Positions 1 to 9,205 of a DNA stretch of 64,000 bases are shown here, in pieces; position 1 is the stretch's first letter; the number at the start of each line of letters is the position of its first letter. The position numbers and the translations under genes were made by a program. Under the pieces are notes generated by a model. That model worked only from the letters and a program-made list of their open reading frames with translations. It made no database searches and was not told the DNA's origin. This DNA is from Cordylochernes scorpioides (lineage: Eukaryota; Arthropoda; Arachnida; Pseudoscorpiones; Chernetidae): assembly GCA_030710605.1 (NCBI GenBank), contig CP092863.1:122525453-122589452 (forward strand), in the 5' to 3' direction.

Positions 1-102
1 AATAATTCAATCATGTCAGTTATGGCGAGTATATGAGTGTATGTACCAATATATATATATATGGCACATATCCCTTTAAAATAAATATATATATTAAAAA
101 TA

Positions 103-405
103 AAAAAGGCATATCCTGACCAGGAGAACATGTGCTTTACAGAAGGCAGAGCGCCATCTGGAGGAACAGAAATCACCAAACATTGATTTAGCCTGTTCCC
201 TGATATTTGGCCAACCCAATTTCTTGATAAATCAAGAAAAACCATCCACGAACGCGTTTCGCGCTGTTGGCGCTCGTCAGCGTGGAGTAGGCAGTACAAC
301 TGCGACCAAAAATAATCTTTGGTCCCAGAGGCTTCTTGAGAAACAAAGAAATAGGTAGTTAAGGCCAAACTTGCGTAAATACGCTTAACATTTTAAGAAA
401 TGATA
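103..405 (-). repeat. Foldback family A, single arm with ribozyme
   Basis: One arm of dispersed family A. It opens with GGCATATCCTGACC, then ACATGTGCTTTACAGAAGG, then AGCGCCATCTGG, and runs through a TTTGGCCAACC block into a hammerhead on the minus strand. The same order recurs at 5795, 6144, 7350 (reverse) and 50205. The mirror arm is missing here. The 1-102 stretch before it is AT-rich with nothing recognisable. Confidence 0.85.
245..286 (-). ncRNA. Hammerhead ribozyme, family A
   Basis: On the minus strand stem I is TCCACG paired with CGTGGA. It is followed by core CTGACGA, a stem II of GCGC/GCGC closed by CAACA, then GAAA. Stem III lies in the palindrome ACGCGT, and the predicted cleavage is after GTT. 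All conserved core residues (C3, G5, A6, G8, A9, G12, A13, A14, U16.1) are present. The tiny stem III suggests activity as a dimer, as described for Penelope-element and retrozyme hammerheads. Activity is inferred. Confidence 0.85.
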
Positions 406-1033
406 GAAAAATATCTATATATGTGTGTGGAGAGGGTAAGAGGAACCAAGTGGGTTAAAAAGTATCGCAGGCAGTGGAATCCTGCGGCAATCATAAGATG
501 GCCATTAGAAAGGGCGGACTTAAAGCCTGAAGATTACCAAGAAACGCGGGGAAGAATATTTAAATGCGTTTAATTTATTTAATGAAAATCTCAGAAGAGA
601 GATCGTTTGAATTCGAAGTAAGTAAAATTTGCATAGTCTCATAGCGGATATATGTAACTAGGGCGTTATGCAGATATGTAAATTGAATGGCTACCACCAC
701 CTCTTCACACCATTGAACTCCATTATGGATCAAAACCAAGAGAGTATGTAAACACATTCCTATGTAAATAAATAATGTCGGGATTCTTTGTTGTTGTTTT
801 TGTCTGTTTCCAAAACTTTTTTTATTAGCAGTCTCTTTAATTAAAAGGAGAGAACAAGAATAAAAATGATAAAATATTCCCTTTCTAGATGTTTTTTTTT
901 TTTCAAAGGAGTAAAAAAACATATTTTTGTTGATTTCTTATTTCCTTTTCATTAAGACAAAAGAAATGCGAATCTGAGAGAAGGAGGAAACAAAAATGTG
1001 AGACATCTGATAATCAAAGTGAGGACTGAATTA
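406..1033. other. Unassigned AT-rich stretch
   Basis: Apart from microsatellite-like TATATG and poly-T, nothing is recognisable. A 115-codon minus-strand frame (575-922) is lysine/phenylalanine-rich and low in complexity, and it matches no family I know. Confidence 0.5.
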
Positions 1034-1765
1034 TACTCATGGACAAAAAGTGGAAAGTCGTTGATGTCGCCGGTCGTCTGTTTTTTTTTAGACAGAGGCT
1101 GTTTACACTTGGTTATCTCCTGTGTTCTTCAAGAAAGGTCACTGTAATATCTTTCACAATTATTGTCTCAATCCCGATATACATGCTAAAAGGTACAATT
1201 TCCTTAAGTTTTGTCTCCATGAGTGTATATTGGTTATCTCGTGTGTCTTCAATAAAGGTCACTGTAATATCTTTCAGAGTTATTGTCTCAATCCCGATAT
1301 ACATGCTAAAGGTACAACTTCCTTAAGTTTTGTCCATGAGTGTATATTGGTTATCTCGTAGTGTCTTCAATAAAGGTCACTGTAATATATTTCAGAGTTA
1401 TTGTCTCAATCCCGATATACATGCTGAAAGGTACAACTTCCTTAAGTTTTGTCCATGAGTGTATATTGGTTATCTCGTGTGTCTTCAATAAAGGTCACTG
1501 TAATATCTTTCAGAGTTATTGTCTCAATCCTGATATACATGCTGAAAGGTACAACTTCCTTAAGTTTTGTCCATGAGTGTATATTGGTTATCTCGTGTGT
1601 CTTCAATAAAGGTCACTGTAATATCTTTCAGAGTTATTGTCTCAATCCCGATATACATGCTAAAAGGTACAACTTCCTTAAGTTTTGCCCATGAGTGTAT
1701 ATTGGTTATCTCGTGTGTCTTCAATAAAGGTCACTGTAATATCTTTCAGAGTTATTCTCTCAATA
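1034..1765 (+). repeat. 118-bp satellite array 1
   Basis: A leader of about 80 bp (CTCATGGACAAA, then GTGGAAAGTC and a GTCGCCGGTCGTCTG block) is followed by about five to six tandem 118-bp units. Each unit contains GGTCACTGTAATATC and CTCAATCCCGATATACATGC, and ends CTTAAGTTTTGTCCATGAG. The unit end is the inverted complement of the leader start, so the array looks like a short terminal-inverted-repeat element whose right part was amplified. The last unit breaks off at 1765. Small frames in it are artefacts of the repeat. Confidence 0.9.
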
Positions 1766-2559
1766 CAAATTTGTAGCATTGCGCGAGCAAAATAGGCTTG
1801 AGGAAGAGTTAACATTCGAAAGCTTTCTGAATATTTAATAAATAAACACATTGCAATTCGTCTATTACTTACAAGTACCCTTAGATTAAATAATAGATCA
1901 TAATTATTTGTTCTTCCCCCCTATTTGATACATTGTAAATAACATTGCTGATTATTGCCACTATTACTGTTATTTCTGTATATACCTTCTTCTACTCGGA
2001 GAATCTGTATAAGACCAAAAGGTCTTAAAAGAGCTGTTTGTTGTTGTTTATAAATAGATAATATGGTCTTGAAAAAGTTGAATTATAATCATATCTAAGA
2101 GGAAGTGACGTATTCTCCGCAGACAAGCTAGCCACCCGATGTATGCAAATTCCTCCAGGTCAATATATGCAAATACGGAGAGGAGCGGTTATGCAATATT
2201 TCGATCTGCCGCTAATTTGGCGATGGAATACCTAATGAATGGCAACGGAATAGTTAAATGTGAACTTCGAGGTATATTACTGATAGTTAACGGTAAATAT
2301 ATATATTAGTTAAGAGCACACGAGATTATATGTAAATAATATATATATGGTGTGTTCATATTTACATATATATAGTTATGGTTTGGGAGGATGGCATTCA
2401 TATACAAAGAGAAGCACCGCTCCCTTTGAAAATATATTGTTATAATTCATTTTTGAAGAGAGAGGTATCGCTATTGGTATATATGTTGTTGTTATAAATC
2501 GAAATGATCAATAGCTATATATGCAAATAAAACCTTAAATTATTTAATTCAAATAATAT
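1766..2559. other. Intergenic; repeat scraps
   Basis: Holds a family F scrap (about 1798-1850, with GAGGAAGAG and CGAAAGCTTTC), a LINE 3'-end scrap (about 1930-2050, sharing CGGAGAATCTGTATAAGAC with 7980-8135), and a family M terminal scrap near 2385-2440 (CACCGCTCCCTTT). No coding region is supported. Confidence 0.5.
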
Positions 2560-2780
2560 ATTCATATTTATATGAAAAATAGACACTTCGGTCCAGTTGG
2601 AGTTTTTTTATTTTCTCAACGTTTCGACAAAAATCTTTTGTCTTTGTCAGGAGAAGTAAATAAAAATAAAACATTTGGCAAGGCGTTAAAAATTGTTCTG
2701 AGGTTTGCAAGGGCGTTCTGACGTGATTTTTCGAATTTAGTACAACATCTAAACCGCGAGTCAAAAACAAATATTAAACT
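2560..2780 (-). repeat. Foldback family D, single arm
   Basis: Shares ATGAAAAATAGACACTTCGG, TTTTCTCAACGTTTCGAC and the AATAAAACATTTGGCAAGG block with the full palindrome at 25190-25450. Only one arm is present. It carries a degenerate hammerhead (2613-2655). Confidence 0.75.
2613..2655 (-). ncRNA. Degenerate hammerhead, family D (G8 lost)
   Basis: On the minus strand stem I is TTCTC/GAGAA, stem II is GAC/GTC with a long loop, then GAAA and cleavage site GTT. All match the two intact D copies at 25249 and 25356. The core reads CTGACAA, so the catalytic G8 is A with no compensating change at C3. It is probably inactive. Confidence 0.65.
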
Positions 2781-2904
2781 TGTTAAAGACTATGATCTTG
2801 GAAATAAAATTATAATCAAAATAAATAAATAAAGTAATATACTAATAATAATCACAAAGATTACATATGAATTTATAAATTTTTAACTAATAATATAGCA
2901 ATAT

Positions 2905-3103
2905 ATTCAAAGAGACAAAGGTCGTCTCTCCCGTCAAAATAGACGTCAAAACTAGACGCCATCTATTGACCGTCACCGCAAACTAGCGGTCTCGGGTCGA
3001 TGACAAAGCCACAACACCAGCTTTGGCAAACTAGATGGCGGGAGAGGCGACCTTTGTCTCTTTGAATCAATATCCTCCCGGCAAAATTTGCATCTATAGC
3101 AAT
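2905..3103. repeat. Family C deletion derivative (foldback)
   Basis: Left arm holds GTCTCTCCCGTCAAAATAGA, CGCCATCTATTGACCG, CTAGCGGT and GACAAAGCCACAACACC. It turns directly into a short inverted arm GGGAGAGGCGACC and then CCTCCCGGCAAAATTTGC. The hammerhead-bearing centre seen at 33680 and 35830 is missing. GACAAAGGTC and GACCTTTGTC at the borders close the foldback. Confidence 0.75.
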
Positions 3104-3492
3104 ATATATAAATAAAAATTGCGTTAAGTTACATAAAAGTGTTGAAAACTGTATTAACTTTAACTGTGAGCTTTCACAGCCTCTCCTTCTTCACAACGAT
3201 CAAAATATTCACTTTTAATATAATATGTTTGCTGTTGAAGATCGATAGGTCGAAAGCTCGCTGTTCAAGTTAAGACGAAAAGAAAGTTATTACGCGCTCG
3301 CGCGCCTAATTGGGTTTAACTTTCTATATTGTCTCATTTCTTTTATGTAAATATATTCATCTTACGTTTCACTTTCAAACAAATTGTTTTTTATCATTAT
3401 TATCAATTATGATCATTTTTGTGAGATATAAAATATTGTTTCCCTTGCACTGTTCACTCATCTTCCATGTTACTATAGTAATATATTAGGAA
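3104..3492. other. Unassigned AT-rich stretch
   Basis: Contains a GAGCTTTCACAGCC / GTCGAAAGCTCGCTG segment near 3170-3300 of unknown nature. No repeat family or coding region could be assigned. Confidence 0.4.
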
Positions 3493-3625
3493 AGGAAAAA
3501 AAAGACATCTCCTTATCGTGTAACTGAAAGTTGCTGATGGCTTTGCGCCATCTATCAGAATAAATATCAATTATTCGTTTATTTTTAATTAGTCCAGAAA
3601 TTTGACCAAATACCCTTATAATACC
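3493..3625 (+). repeat. Foldback family B, truncated arm
   Basis: Matches the B arm (GACATCTCCTTATCGTG, AACTGAAAGTTGCTGATGG, GCGCCATCTATC). It stops before the hammerhead centre. Confidence 0.75.
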
Positions 3626-3759
3626 TTTAGTTATAAAGTTTCATCCTTTAATGGTAACTGGTTATGGACTGTTCTATGGCGACATGGACTCCAGTAAACA
3701 TCTACATCCCAAGGTAGAATTATATTACAATGGATTCAATTATGGTATCATTTTTTAAT

Positions 3760-4125
3760 AATTTGCTTTAACTCCGGCTTTGCCTGTCCCAAGCCCGGAT
3801 GAAAAAGGAGGAGGGGAAGCAGTAACAAGCTCACTAAAAAACCTGGGCTCAGATGGTCCGGCTGATAGTACCCTGTAACGGCTCCAGGGATACAGGATGA
3901 GCAGCGTTTGTACTCCATGTTAGAAGCAGCTGCACATGGCGTCTGTTCCTCATGTCAGAGGCGGCCATTTCTTTTGGAGCTAAGTCGGCCTACCACTGAG
4001 TAGTGCTCCCAGTCTTAATGACAAAGACATTCTACTTCACCCAGTCATGATGGTTGTCAAGCTCTACAAGTATGATACCATAATATGGTTGAGTGGAGAT
4101 AAGAAAGAAGAAAAGAAGATAATTT
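3760..4125 (+). repeat. Dispersed repeat J
   Basis: Contains AAGCCCGGATGAAAAAGG, a TAGTACCCTGTAACGG block, a TACTCCATGTTAGAAGC block, CCCAGTCATGATGGTTGTC, and a tail GTTGAGTGGAGATAAG followed by AAGAAG repeats. A second copy lies inverted at 31535-31960. The tail is homologous to the 71-bp satellite at 18216-19575. A purine-rich A/G tail suggests a retroposed element (SINE or LINE 3' end), but no promoter boxes or protein could be recognised. Confidence 0.65.
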
Positions 4126-4159
4126 GCTTTACATTTTTTAAACATTCTTGAAAAATCCA

Positions 4160-4245
4160 CTGATGGATACACGTCTATAATAGTTTCGAATTTTGATAAC
4201 AGATGGCGCGCTAATGCATCATAACTATAGCTGTATTTCTGTATG
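4160..4245 (-). repeat. Foldback family H, arm fragment
   Basis: Matches the H terminal arm: ACACGTCTATAATAGTTTCG, then AACAGATGGCGCGCTAATGC. The centre is absent. Confidence 0.65.
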
Positions 4246-4445
4246 AATATAAAACACTAGAGCTATAATATACTTGAAACAAACGCCTACCAATAGATAT
4301 TTAACTCTATTGTACTCTATCAAATTGATAAGATATTAGAGACTATTTTATCTACCAATTTTGCCAACGACAATTTATATAAGAAAATATGAAAAAATAA
4401 TAGAAAAAATAAAAAATAAGTGGGTCAGGTGTTGATATTAAAAAC

Positions 4446-4580
4446 AAAGTAGGCCTTATCTGACCAAGAGCACATGTGCTTTTCAGAAGGCAGAGCGCCA
4501 TCTGGTTTTAAAAGAGTTTTAAATGGCGCTCTGCCATCTAAAAAGCACATGTGCTCTTGGACAGGATATGCCTTTTTTTA
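4446..4580. repeat. Family A deletion foldback without ribozyme
   Basis: The two outer A arms (GCACATGTGCTTTTCAGAAG with GCGCCATCTGG, and its mirror) meet back to back. The 300-bp interior and its hammerhead are gone. Confidence 0.75.
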
Positions 4581-4589
4581 AATAAGAAA

Positions 4590-4860
4590 GTATATATAAA
4601 ATGAAAGGATTTAAAAGCAAGAATGTTTCTTCAAAATAAAAACTTCTACTGTCCTTACAGCGATGAAAAAATATATTGGGAGGGCTTGGCTCATCAGTGG
4701 TGTACCCTCCCAGCGGTTTCGCCAATTTAATCCACCAGACCGCTTCTCAGAGCTCTATTTCTGTAATGGACGATTCTGCTTATATACGCAGCACTGAAGG
4801 ATGGAATCTCAGAAATGGTTTTCAAGAAAATTATGGACATAGGCTTGTAGGATAGTAGAA
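4590..4860 (-). repeat. Foldback family H copy
   Basis: Contains CTTCTACTGTCCTTACAGCG, then the conserved block GGCTTGGCTCATCAGTGG, TACCCTCCCAGCGGTTTCG and the trailing CCGCTTCTCAGAGC region shared with 54680-54905. On the minus strand it reads TTGGC-GAAACC, a spacer, CTGATGA, GCCAA. This is hammerhead core pieces in permuted order with a paired stem II. Confidence 0.65.
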
Positions 4861-5312
4861 TTACATTCAGATACTTTTTTTTAAATTTTATTGTACTTAC
4901 ACATACAAACCCAAAACTTAGAACATTTAAAAACCATCCTCTTTATGATGAATGGAGTCACACACAACAGCCATCATAAATGGAAACAATCAATTTCCAT
5001 ATCTCATTAAATCCTATCAATCCTTCAATTTGACGATGTTCGAAAAAGAAAACTGATTAATAAAGAAACATTTATTTAAAGCCGAGAAAACCAAACCCGA
5101 AAAAAAAAGGTGCTCGTAATTACGTTGGCAAATGGTATGTCGAGATGGAGGCACATAATTTATTTTGGTTTTAATTAACTTTACTTAATTATACCCCCCA
5201 TATGGGATATAGAGAGAGGGAGGGAGAAGATTGCTTTCTTCCCTTTTACCAACTTACTCACACTTAGCTATCCTAGCTATTACCTATCTGCTACCTCCTT
5301 ATATATATATAT
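4861..5312. other. Unassigned stretch
   Basis: Mixed AT-rich sequence with no repeat family, RNA or coding signal that I can recognise. Confidence 0.4.
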
Positions 5313-5781
5313 TAAGAAAAAGGCATCTCCTTATCGTGCAACTGAAAATTGCTGATGGCTTGCGCCATCTATCGGAATAAATATCAACTACTCTCGTTGA
5401 TTTTTAATTATTCCAGAATTGGCCAAATATCCCCATTCTTGATTAATCAAGAAAAGCTAACCACAGACGCGTTTCGGGCTGTTGACCCTCATCAGCGTGG
5501 TGCAAGCTGTACCTCAACGACCAAAAATTGGTTATTAAGGCATCCTGAAAAATCATGAAATGGGTAGTTAAGGCCAGAATTCTGGCCAATTAGGACAGTT
5601 TAATTAGGTCAATTAGGCCAATTCTGGAATAAATAAAAATCAACGAGAATAGTTGATATTTATTCCGATAGATGGCGCAAGTCATCAGCAACTTTCATTT
5701 GCACGATAAGGAGATGCCTTTTTCTTAATTTATGCACCTTATCCCAGTACAATATCACATATGTACTATTTTTTCATATAA
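5313..5781. repeat. Foldback family B, both arms with ribozyme
   Basis: Both arms are present. The left arm starts AAAAAGGCATCTCCTTATCG, and its mirror ends CGATAAGGAGATGCC near 5720. A conserved tail follows, TTATGCACCTTATCCCAG and CAATATCACATATGTAC. The centre holds a hammerhead on the minus strand. The tail recurs at 30350-30398 and, reversed, at 55291, so it belongs to the element. Confidence 0.85.
5461..5500 (-). ncRNA. Hammerhead ribozyme, family B
   Basis: Minus strand: stem I CCACG with TGTGG (one G-T wobble), core CTGATGA, stem II GGGT/GCCC with a CAACA-type loop and one wobble, then GAAA, palindromic ACGCGT, and cleavage after GTC. All core residues are intact. Same design as 30159, 55472 and 60802. 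Confidence 0.85.
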
Positions 5782-5940
5782 ATATATATATATATTAAAA
5801 ATGGCATATCCTGACCAGGAGCACATGTGCTTTACAGAAGGCAGAGCGCCATCTGGTGGAACAGAAATCAACTAAACATTGATTTAGCCTGTTCCCTGAT
5901 ATTTGGCCAACTCAATTTCTTGATAAATCAAGAAAAGCCA

Positions 5941-5982
5941 TCCACGAACGCGTTTCGCGCTTTTGAGGCTCGTCAGCGTGGA
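5941..5982 (-). ncRNA. Hammerhead ribozyme, family A
   Basis: Minus strand: stem I TCCACG/CGTGGA, core CTGACGA, GAAA, ACGCGT and cleavage after GTT are intact. Stem II is weakened because GCCTC replaces GCGCC, so pairing with GCGC is only partial. Probably decaying. Confidence 0.75.
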
Positions 5983-6295
5983 GTAGGCTGAACCATTGCG
6001 ACCAAAAAAGATTTTTTGATCCCAATGGCTTCCTGAAAAACCAAGAAATGGGTATTTAAGGCCAAATTTGCGTAAATACGCTTAGCACATTAAAAAACGA
6101 AAGAAAAAATAAAAGATAAAAAGATCAGGTGTTGAAATCAATATTAAAAATGGCATATCCTGACCAGGAGCACATGTGCTTTACAGAAGGCAGAGCGCCA
6201 TCTGGTGGAACAGAAATCAACTAAACATTGATTTAGCCTGTTCCCTGATATTTGGCCAACCCAATTTCTTGATAAATCAAGAAAATACAATATAA

Positions 6296-6337
6296 CGCGG
6301 CTGATGATTGTAAAACGAAAATTAAAATTATACCGCG
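6296..6337 (+). ncRNA. Possible hammerhead-like motif in 289-bp unit
   Basis: CGCGG, CTGATGA, a nine-base spacer, GAAA, an AATT-rich segment, then TATA and CCGCG. Stem I (CGCGG/CCGCG) is perfect, and an ATA cleavage site sits in the right place. Stem II hardly pairs and stem III is poor, so catalysis is doubtful. Repeats at 6585-6626 and 6874-6915. Confidence 0.35.
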
Positions 6338-6457
6338 AATGTTTCTTTTAAAAATCGAAATTTATTTTCAAAGAGAAATAGCGACATTTCTAACTTTGAG
6401 GATGAGGTATGGAAAGGTGAAACATGAAGAGTAATGGAGAACGGAAAAATAAAAAGT

Positions 6458-6530
6458 GTCCAGGGGCGGGAATCGAACCCACACCCTTCTGCTTACCGGG
6501 CAGGTGCCTTGTCCACTCGGCTACCCTGGA
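6458..6530 (-). tRNA. tRNA-like gene in repeat unit (copy 1)
   Basis: Minus strand folds as a cloverleaf. Acceptor TCCAGGG pairs with CCCTGGA. The D arm is GCC/GGC with GAGTGGACAA. The T arm is GTGGG/CCCGC with loop TTCGATT. The variable loop is five bases. The anticodon loop reads CCGGTAA, giving anticodon GGT (Thr) but with C where U33 is expected, and the first anticodon-stem pair is C-A. It lies in a tandem repeat, so it is more likely a mobile tRNA-derived promoter than a translation tRNA. Confidence 0.6.
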
Positions 6531-6746
6531 CGTATTTTTCCGTTCATAACTTATATTTAAAGTAACATTTAAAATACAATATAACGCGGCTGATGATTGT
6601 AAAACGAAAATTAAAATTATACCGCGAATGTTTCTTTTAAAAATCGAAATTTATTTTCAAAGAGAAATAGCGACATTTCTAACTTTGAGGATGAGGTATG
6701 GAAAGGTGAAACATGAAGAGTAATGGAGAACGGAAAAATAAAAAGT

Positions 6747-6819
6747 GTCCAGGGGCGGGAATCGAACCCACACCCTTCTGCTTACCGGGCAGGTGCCTTG
6801 TCCACTCGGCTACCCTGGA
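6747..6819 (-). tRNA. tRNA-like gene in repeat unit (copy 2)
   Basis: Identical to copy 1 and displaced by exactly 289 bp. Same unusual C33 and the same intact T arm and acceptor. Confidence 0.6.
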
Positions 6820-7065
6820 CGTATTTTTCCGTTCATAACTTATATTTAAAGTAACATTTAAAATACAATATAACGCGGCTGATGATTGTAAAACGAAAAT
6901 TAAAATTATACCGCGAATTTTTATTTTTCCGTTCTCCATTACTCTTCATGTTTCACCTTTCCATACCTCATCCTCAAAGTTAGAAATGTCGCTATTTCTC
7001 TTTGAAAATAAATTTCGATTTTTAAAAGAAACATTCGCGGTATAATTTTAAATCAAGAAAAACCA

Positions 7066-7105
7066 TCCAGGAACGCGTTTCGCGCTTTTGGCGCTCGTCA
7101 GCGTG
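7066..7105 (-). ncRNA. Hammerhead ribozyme remnant, family A
   Basis: Core CTGACGA, stem II GCGC/GCGC with CAAAA loop, GAAA, ACGCGT and GTT are perfect. Stem I is damaged, with TCACG facing CCTGGA. Just downstream (7166-7201, plus strand) is a truncated inverted partner that lacks CTGAC. Confidence 0.7.
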
Positions 7106-7515
7106 AAGTAGGCTGAACCATTGCGACCAAAAAATATTTTTTGATCCCAATGGCTTCCTGAAAAACCGCGAGCGCCAAAAGCGCGAAACGCGTTCGTGGA
7201 TGGCTTTTCTTGATTTATCAAGAAATTGGGTTGGCCAAATATCAGGGAACAGGCTAAATCAATGTTTAGTTGATTTCTGTTCCACCAGATGGCGCTCTGC
7301 CTTCTGTAAAGCACATGTGCTCCTGGTCAGGATATGCCATTTTTAATATTGATTTCAATACCGGATCTTTTTATCTTTTATTTTTTCTTTCGTTTTTTAA
7401 TGTGCTAAGCGTATTTACGCAAATTTGGCCTTAAATACCCATTTCTTGGTTTTTCAGGAAGCCATTGGGATCAAAAAATATTTTTTGGTCGCAATGGTTC
7501 AGCCTACTCCACGCT

Positions 7516-7935
7516 GAAATTTCAGAGAAAATGGGTGAACTCACTTCATAGGCACCTCTCCCTTTTAAAAATGCATTAAAATAATGTATTTTGGTTCATC
7601 ATACAAAGCATAAAAGTCGTTATGAAGAATAAGCCATATCACCAGTTTTAAAAAATTTCAGACAAAGTGAGTGCAATCACTTTACAACGTGAAGTTGCGG
7701 GATTCATGTACACGAAGAGGCACCGCTCCCTTTAAAAAATGAATAAAAACAATGTATTTTGGTTCATCGCCATTATAAAATTGAGAAAAAAAGCCAACAA
7801 CCTGTATACCATGGTTATAGCAATGTCCCTGATCAATACAAGGGCAACTTTGATTTCAAAATATCCTAGGAGAAGAGTTATAAAATCGGTCGAATTTGAT
7901 ATATTTTTAAACGTTTCGTACTAGAATGATGAAAC
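7516..7935. repeat. Family M element
   Basis: Contains GGCACCTCTCCCTTTTAAAA, ATGTATTTTGGTTCATC, a CACCAGTTTTAAAA block, a second inverted-type end GGCACCGCTCCCTTT, and ACCTGTATACCATGGTT. The same modules occur at 39640-39905. A decayed hammerhead sits near 7806-7850 on the minus strand: TTGATCA replaces CTGATGA, and GAAAC is lost. Confidence 0.6.
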
Positions 7936-7979
7936 AAAGGGGAAGCTGCCTTTTCTATTACACTAAAGGACAAAACTTA

Positions 7980-8135
7980 AGAAACTTGTCCCTCTTAGAA
8001 TGTATATCACACACACACAAAGCCTTTATTAAGACATTAGTCTTATACAGATTCTCCGTACAAAGTGCAATAACAGGAAAAGAGCAGCACAGGAAACCAG
8101 TAGTTCCGCAACTATATACAATTATTTGTAATAAG
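7980..8135 (-). repeat. LINE-type 3' end with TG tail
   Basis: On the minus strand it reads CGGAGAATCTGTATAAGAC, AATAAAGGC, then a TGTGTG tail. That is a poly-A-signal-like motif followed by a microsatellite tail, as at the 3' end of the LINE at 33939. A cousin lies at about 1930-2050. No coding sequence remains. Confidence 0.5.
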
Positions 8136-8264
8136 GAAAAGTAAGATTTAATATGAAAGGTCGACACCATCGCCTCAAATCTTCAATTCCATAAGCGCGG
8201 AGCAGAAATAGAGACTAAGTTATTTAGTTCGCCATGAATATAGCATCCAGACGCAAAAAAGGAG

Positions 8265-8405
8265 GTTTACTCCAGCCTTAAAATGTATATCGGGATTATA
8301 TACAGTGGCCTTTATTGAAGACACACGAGAGAACCAAGGGTGAACAAAATTGTCAATTAAGACAATGATATAAACTCCCTATTCACTATAGAACAAACAG
8401 AAGTC
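8265..8405 (-). repeat. 118-bp family single copy, left part
   Basis: Reverse-orientation fragment with ATGTATATCGGGATT, ACAGTGGCCTTTATTGAAG and ACACACGAGAGAACC. Its leader part resumes at about 8835-8940 (CGTCGATATCAAGG, CACTTCCTTGAGTTTTGTC). The intervening foldback and LINE were inserted later. Confidence 0.65.
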
Positions 8406-8409
8406 AGGG

Positions 8410-8834
8410 AGAAGATATTCTTTTATAAGAGGAGGATTGTACAAGCCAAGGGGGGGAGAAGTCCGACCACACCTCCCTGCGGTCCCCCCTGGACCCTTGG
8501 AATATTCGACCAAATTCTGGTTCGTCTCCAAGGTGACTAACGTGGCAACGGCACCCATTTTCCAAGCAATGGCCGCAGCCTTGCAGAAAATTGACTTAGA
8601 CCCAAAGCAGCAGGTTTACATACCCAAGATAGTGGATATTGCTGCTGCTGTGATAGAGATACATGGAGACATCTGAGACTCTTCTTTGGACACGACAACA
8701 ACAACAACATTGTACAAGCTTTCGGACAAGACGGGCCAGGGTGTATTGCCCGAAAGAGCCGAAAGGACGTCTTACCCGAAAGCTTGTACAATCATCCTCT
8801 TATAAAAAAAATCTCTTTTCCCTGACTTGTGTTT
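8410..8834. repeat. Foldback (G-like) carrying a LINE tail
   Basis: Host arms are TTTTATAAGAGGAGGATTG with ACAAGCTTTCGG, and the mirror CCGAAAGCTTGTACAATC with CATCCTCTTATAAAA. The centre has several CGAAAG blocks but no CTGANGA. The LINE tail entered at ATTGTACAAGC, which is duplicated at 8437-8447 and 8709-8719. Confidence 0.6.
8448..8708 (+). pseudogene. 5'-truncated LINE, C-terminal fragment
   Basis: Encodes remains of a LINE C-terminus: PRGGEVRPHLPAVPP-type text, then AMAAALQKIDLDPKQQ, IVDIAAAVIEIHGDI and stop, followed by TTGGACACG and an ACAACA tail. Copies at 53790-54060 and 60481-60711 share this end. The 60-kb copy keeps the preceding C-x2-C...H...C zinc-finger-like motif (CNNCPGVELTSAHIFSCP), typical of LINE C-termini. 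The 11-bp target duplication shows a LINE-type insertion. Confidence 0.7.
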
Positions 8835-8924
8835 TTTCTTCTAAAATTGCCTTTGTCTCCTTCAAAAAAAATATAGAAAACCGTCGATATCAAGGCTTTC
8901 CACTTCCTTGAGTTTTGTCTATGA

Positions 8925-9205
8925 GTATACACCTATCCCCCGATTTATACGGTACTTGTTTTACACGTTTTCGCTTTTACACGGTTTTCCAAATAAGTTT
9001 TTTTTTTGTTTTTATCGCACTATACTTAATACTACTGTTATTGAACACATGCGCTGTGTACACATTTCACGAGGAATCCCGAGCTTATGTGCTGACTACA
9101 TATTTTAACCTGTCAACGCATTTTATTTTTATTTTTGTGTACACCTATCCCCCGATTTACACGTTTTTCTACCGTGTAAATCGGGGGATAGGTGTTTATA
9201 TGAAT
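8925..9205. repeat. Foldback with CACCTATCCCCCGATTTA arms
   Basis: CACCTATCCCCCGATTTA occurs at about 8930 and again at about 9142. It is followed by its inverted complement (TAAATCGGGGGATAGGTG) at about 9176-9193, giving a tight hairpin around ACACGGTAGAAAAACGTG-type sequence. Short frames across it have no recognisable product. Confidence 0.55.

Larger units (their letters stand above)
6286..7049. mobile_element. Tandem 289-bp tRNA-bearing repeat insert
   Basis: Two full direct repeats of 289 bp (starting near 6284 and 6573) are followed by a partial third (from 6862) that turns into an inverted partial copy. The whole is bracketed by a 12-bp target duplication (6274-6285 and 7050-7061). 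Each unit holds a tRNA-like gene on the minus strand and, on the plus strand, CTGATGA with GAAA between CGCGG and CCGCG. A decayed relative lies at 40020-40200. Tandem short units with a possible hammerhead resemble animal retrozymes, but the class is uncertain. Confidence 0.7.
5795..7515. repeat. Family A cluster interrupted by a tRNA-bearing insert
   Basis: A first copy (about 5795-6130) is followed by a second starting near 6144 and its mirror arm ending near 7350, then the mirrored outer region to about 7515. The second copy is split at 6285/7050 by a 764-bp insert flanked by the 12-bp duplication AAATCAAGAAAA. Partial hammerheads lie in the mirror arms: an inner 3' half at about 7166-7201 and CCACGCTGA at about 7509. 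Confidence 0.8.
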
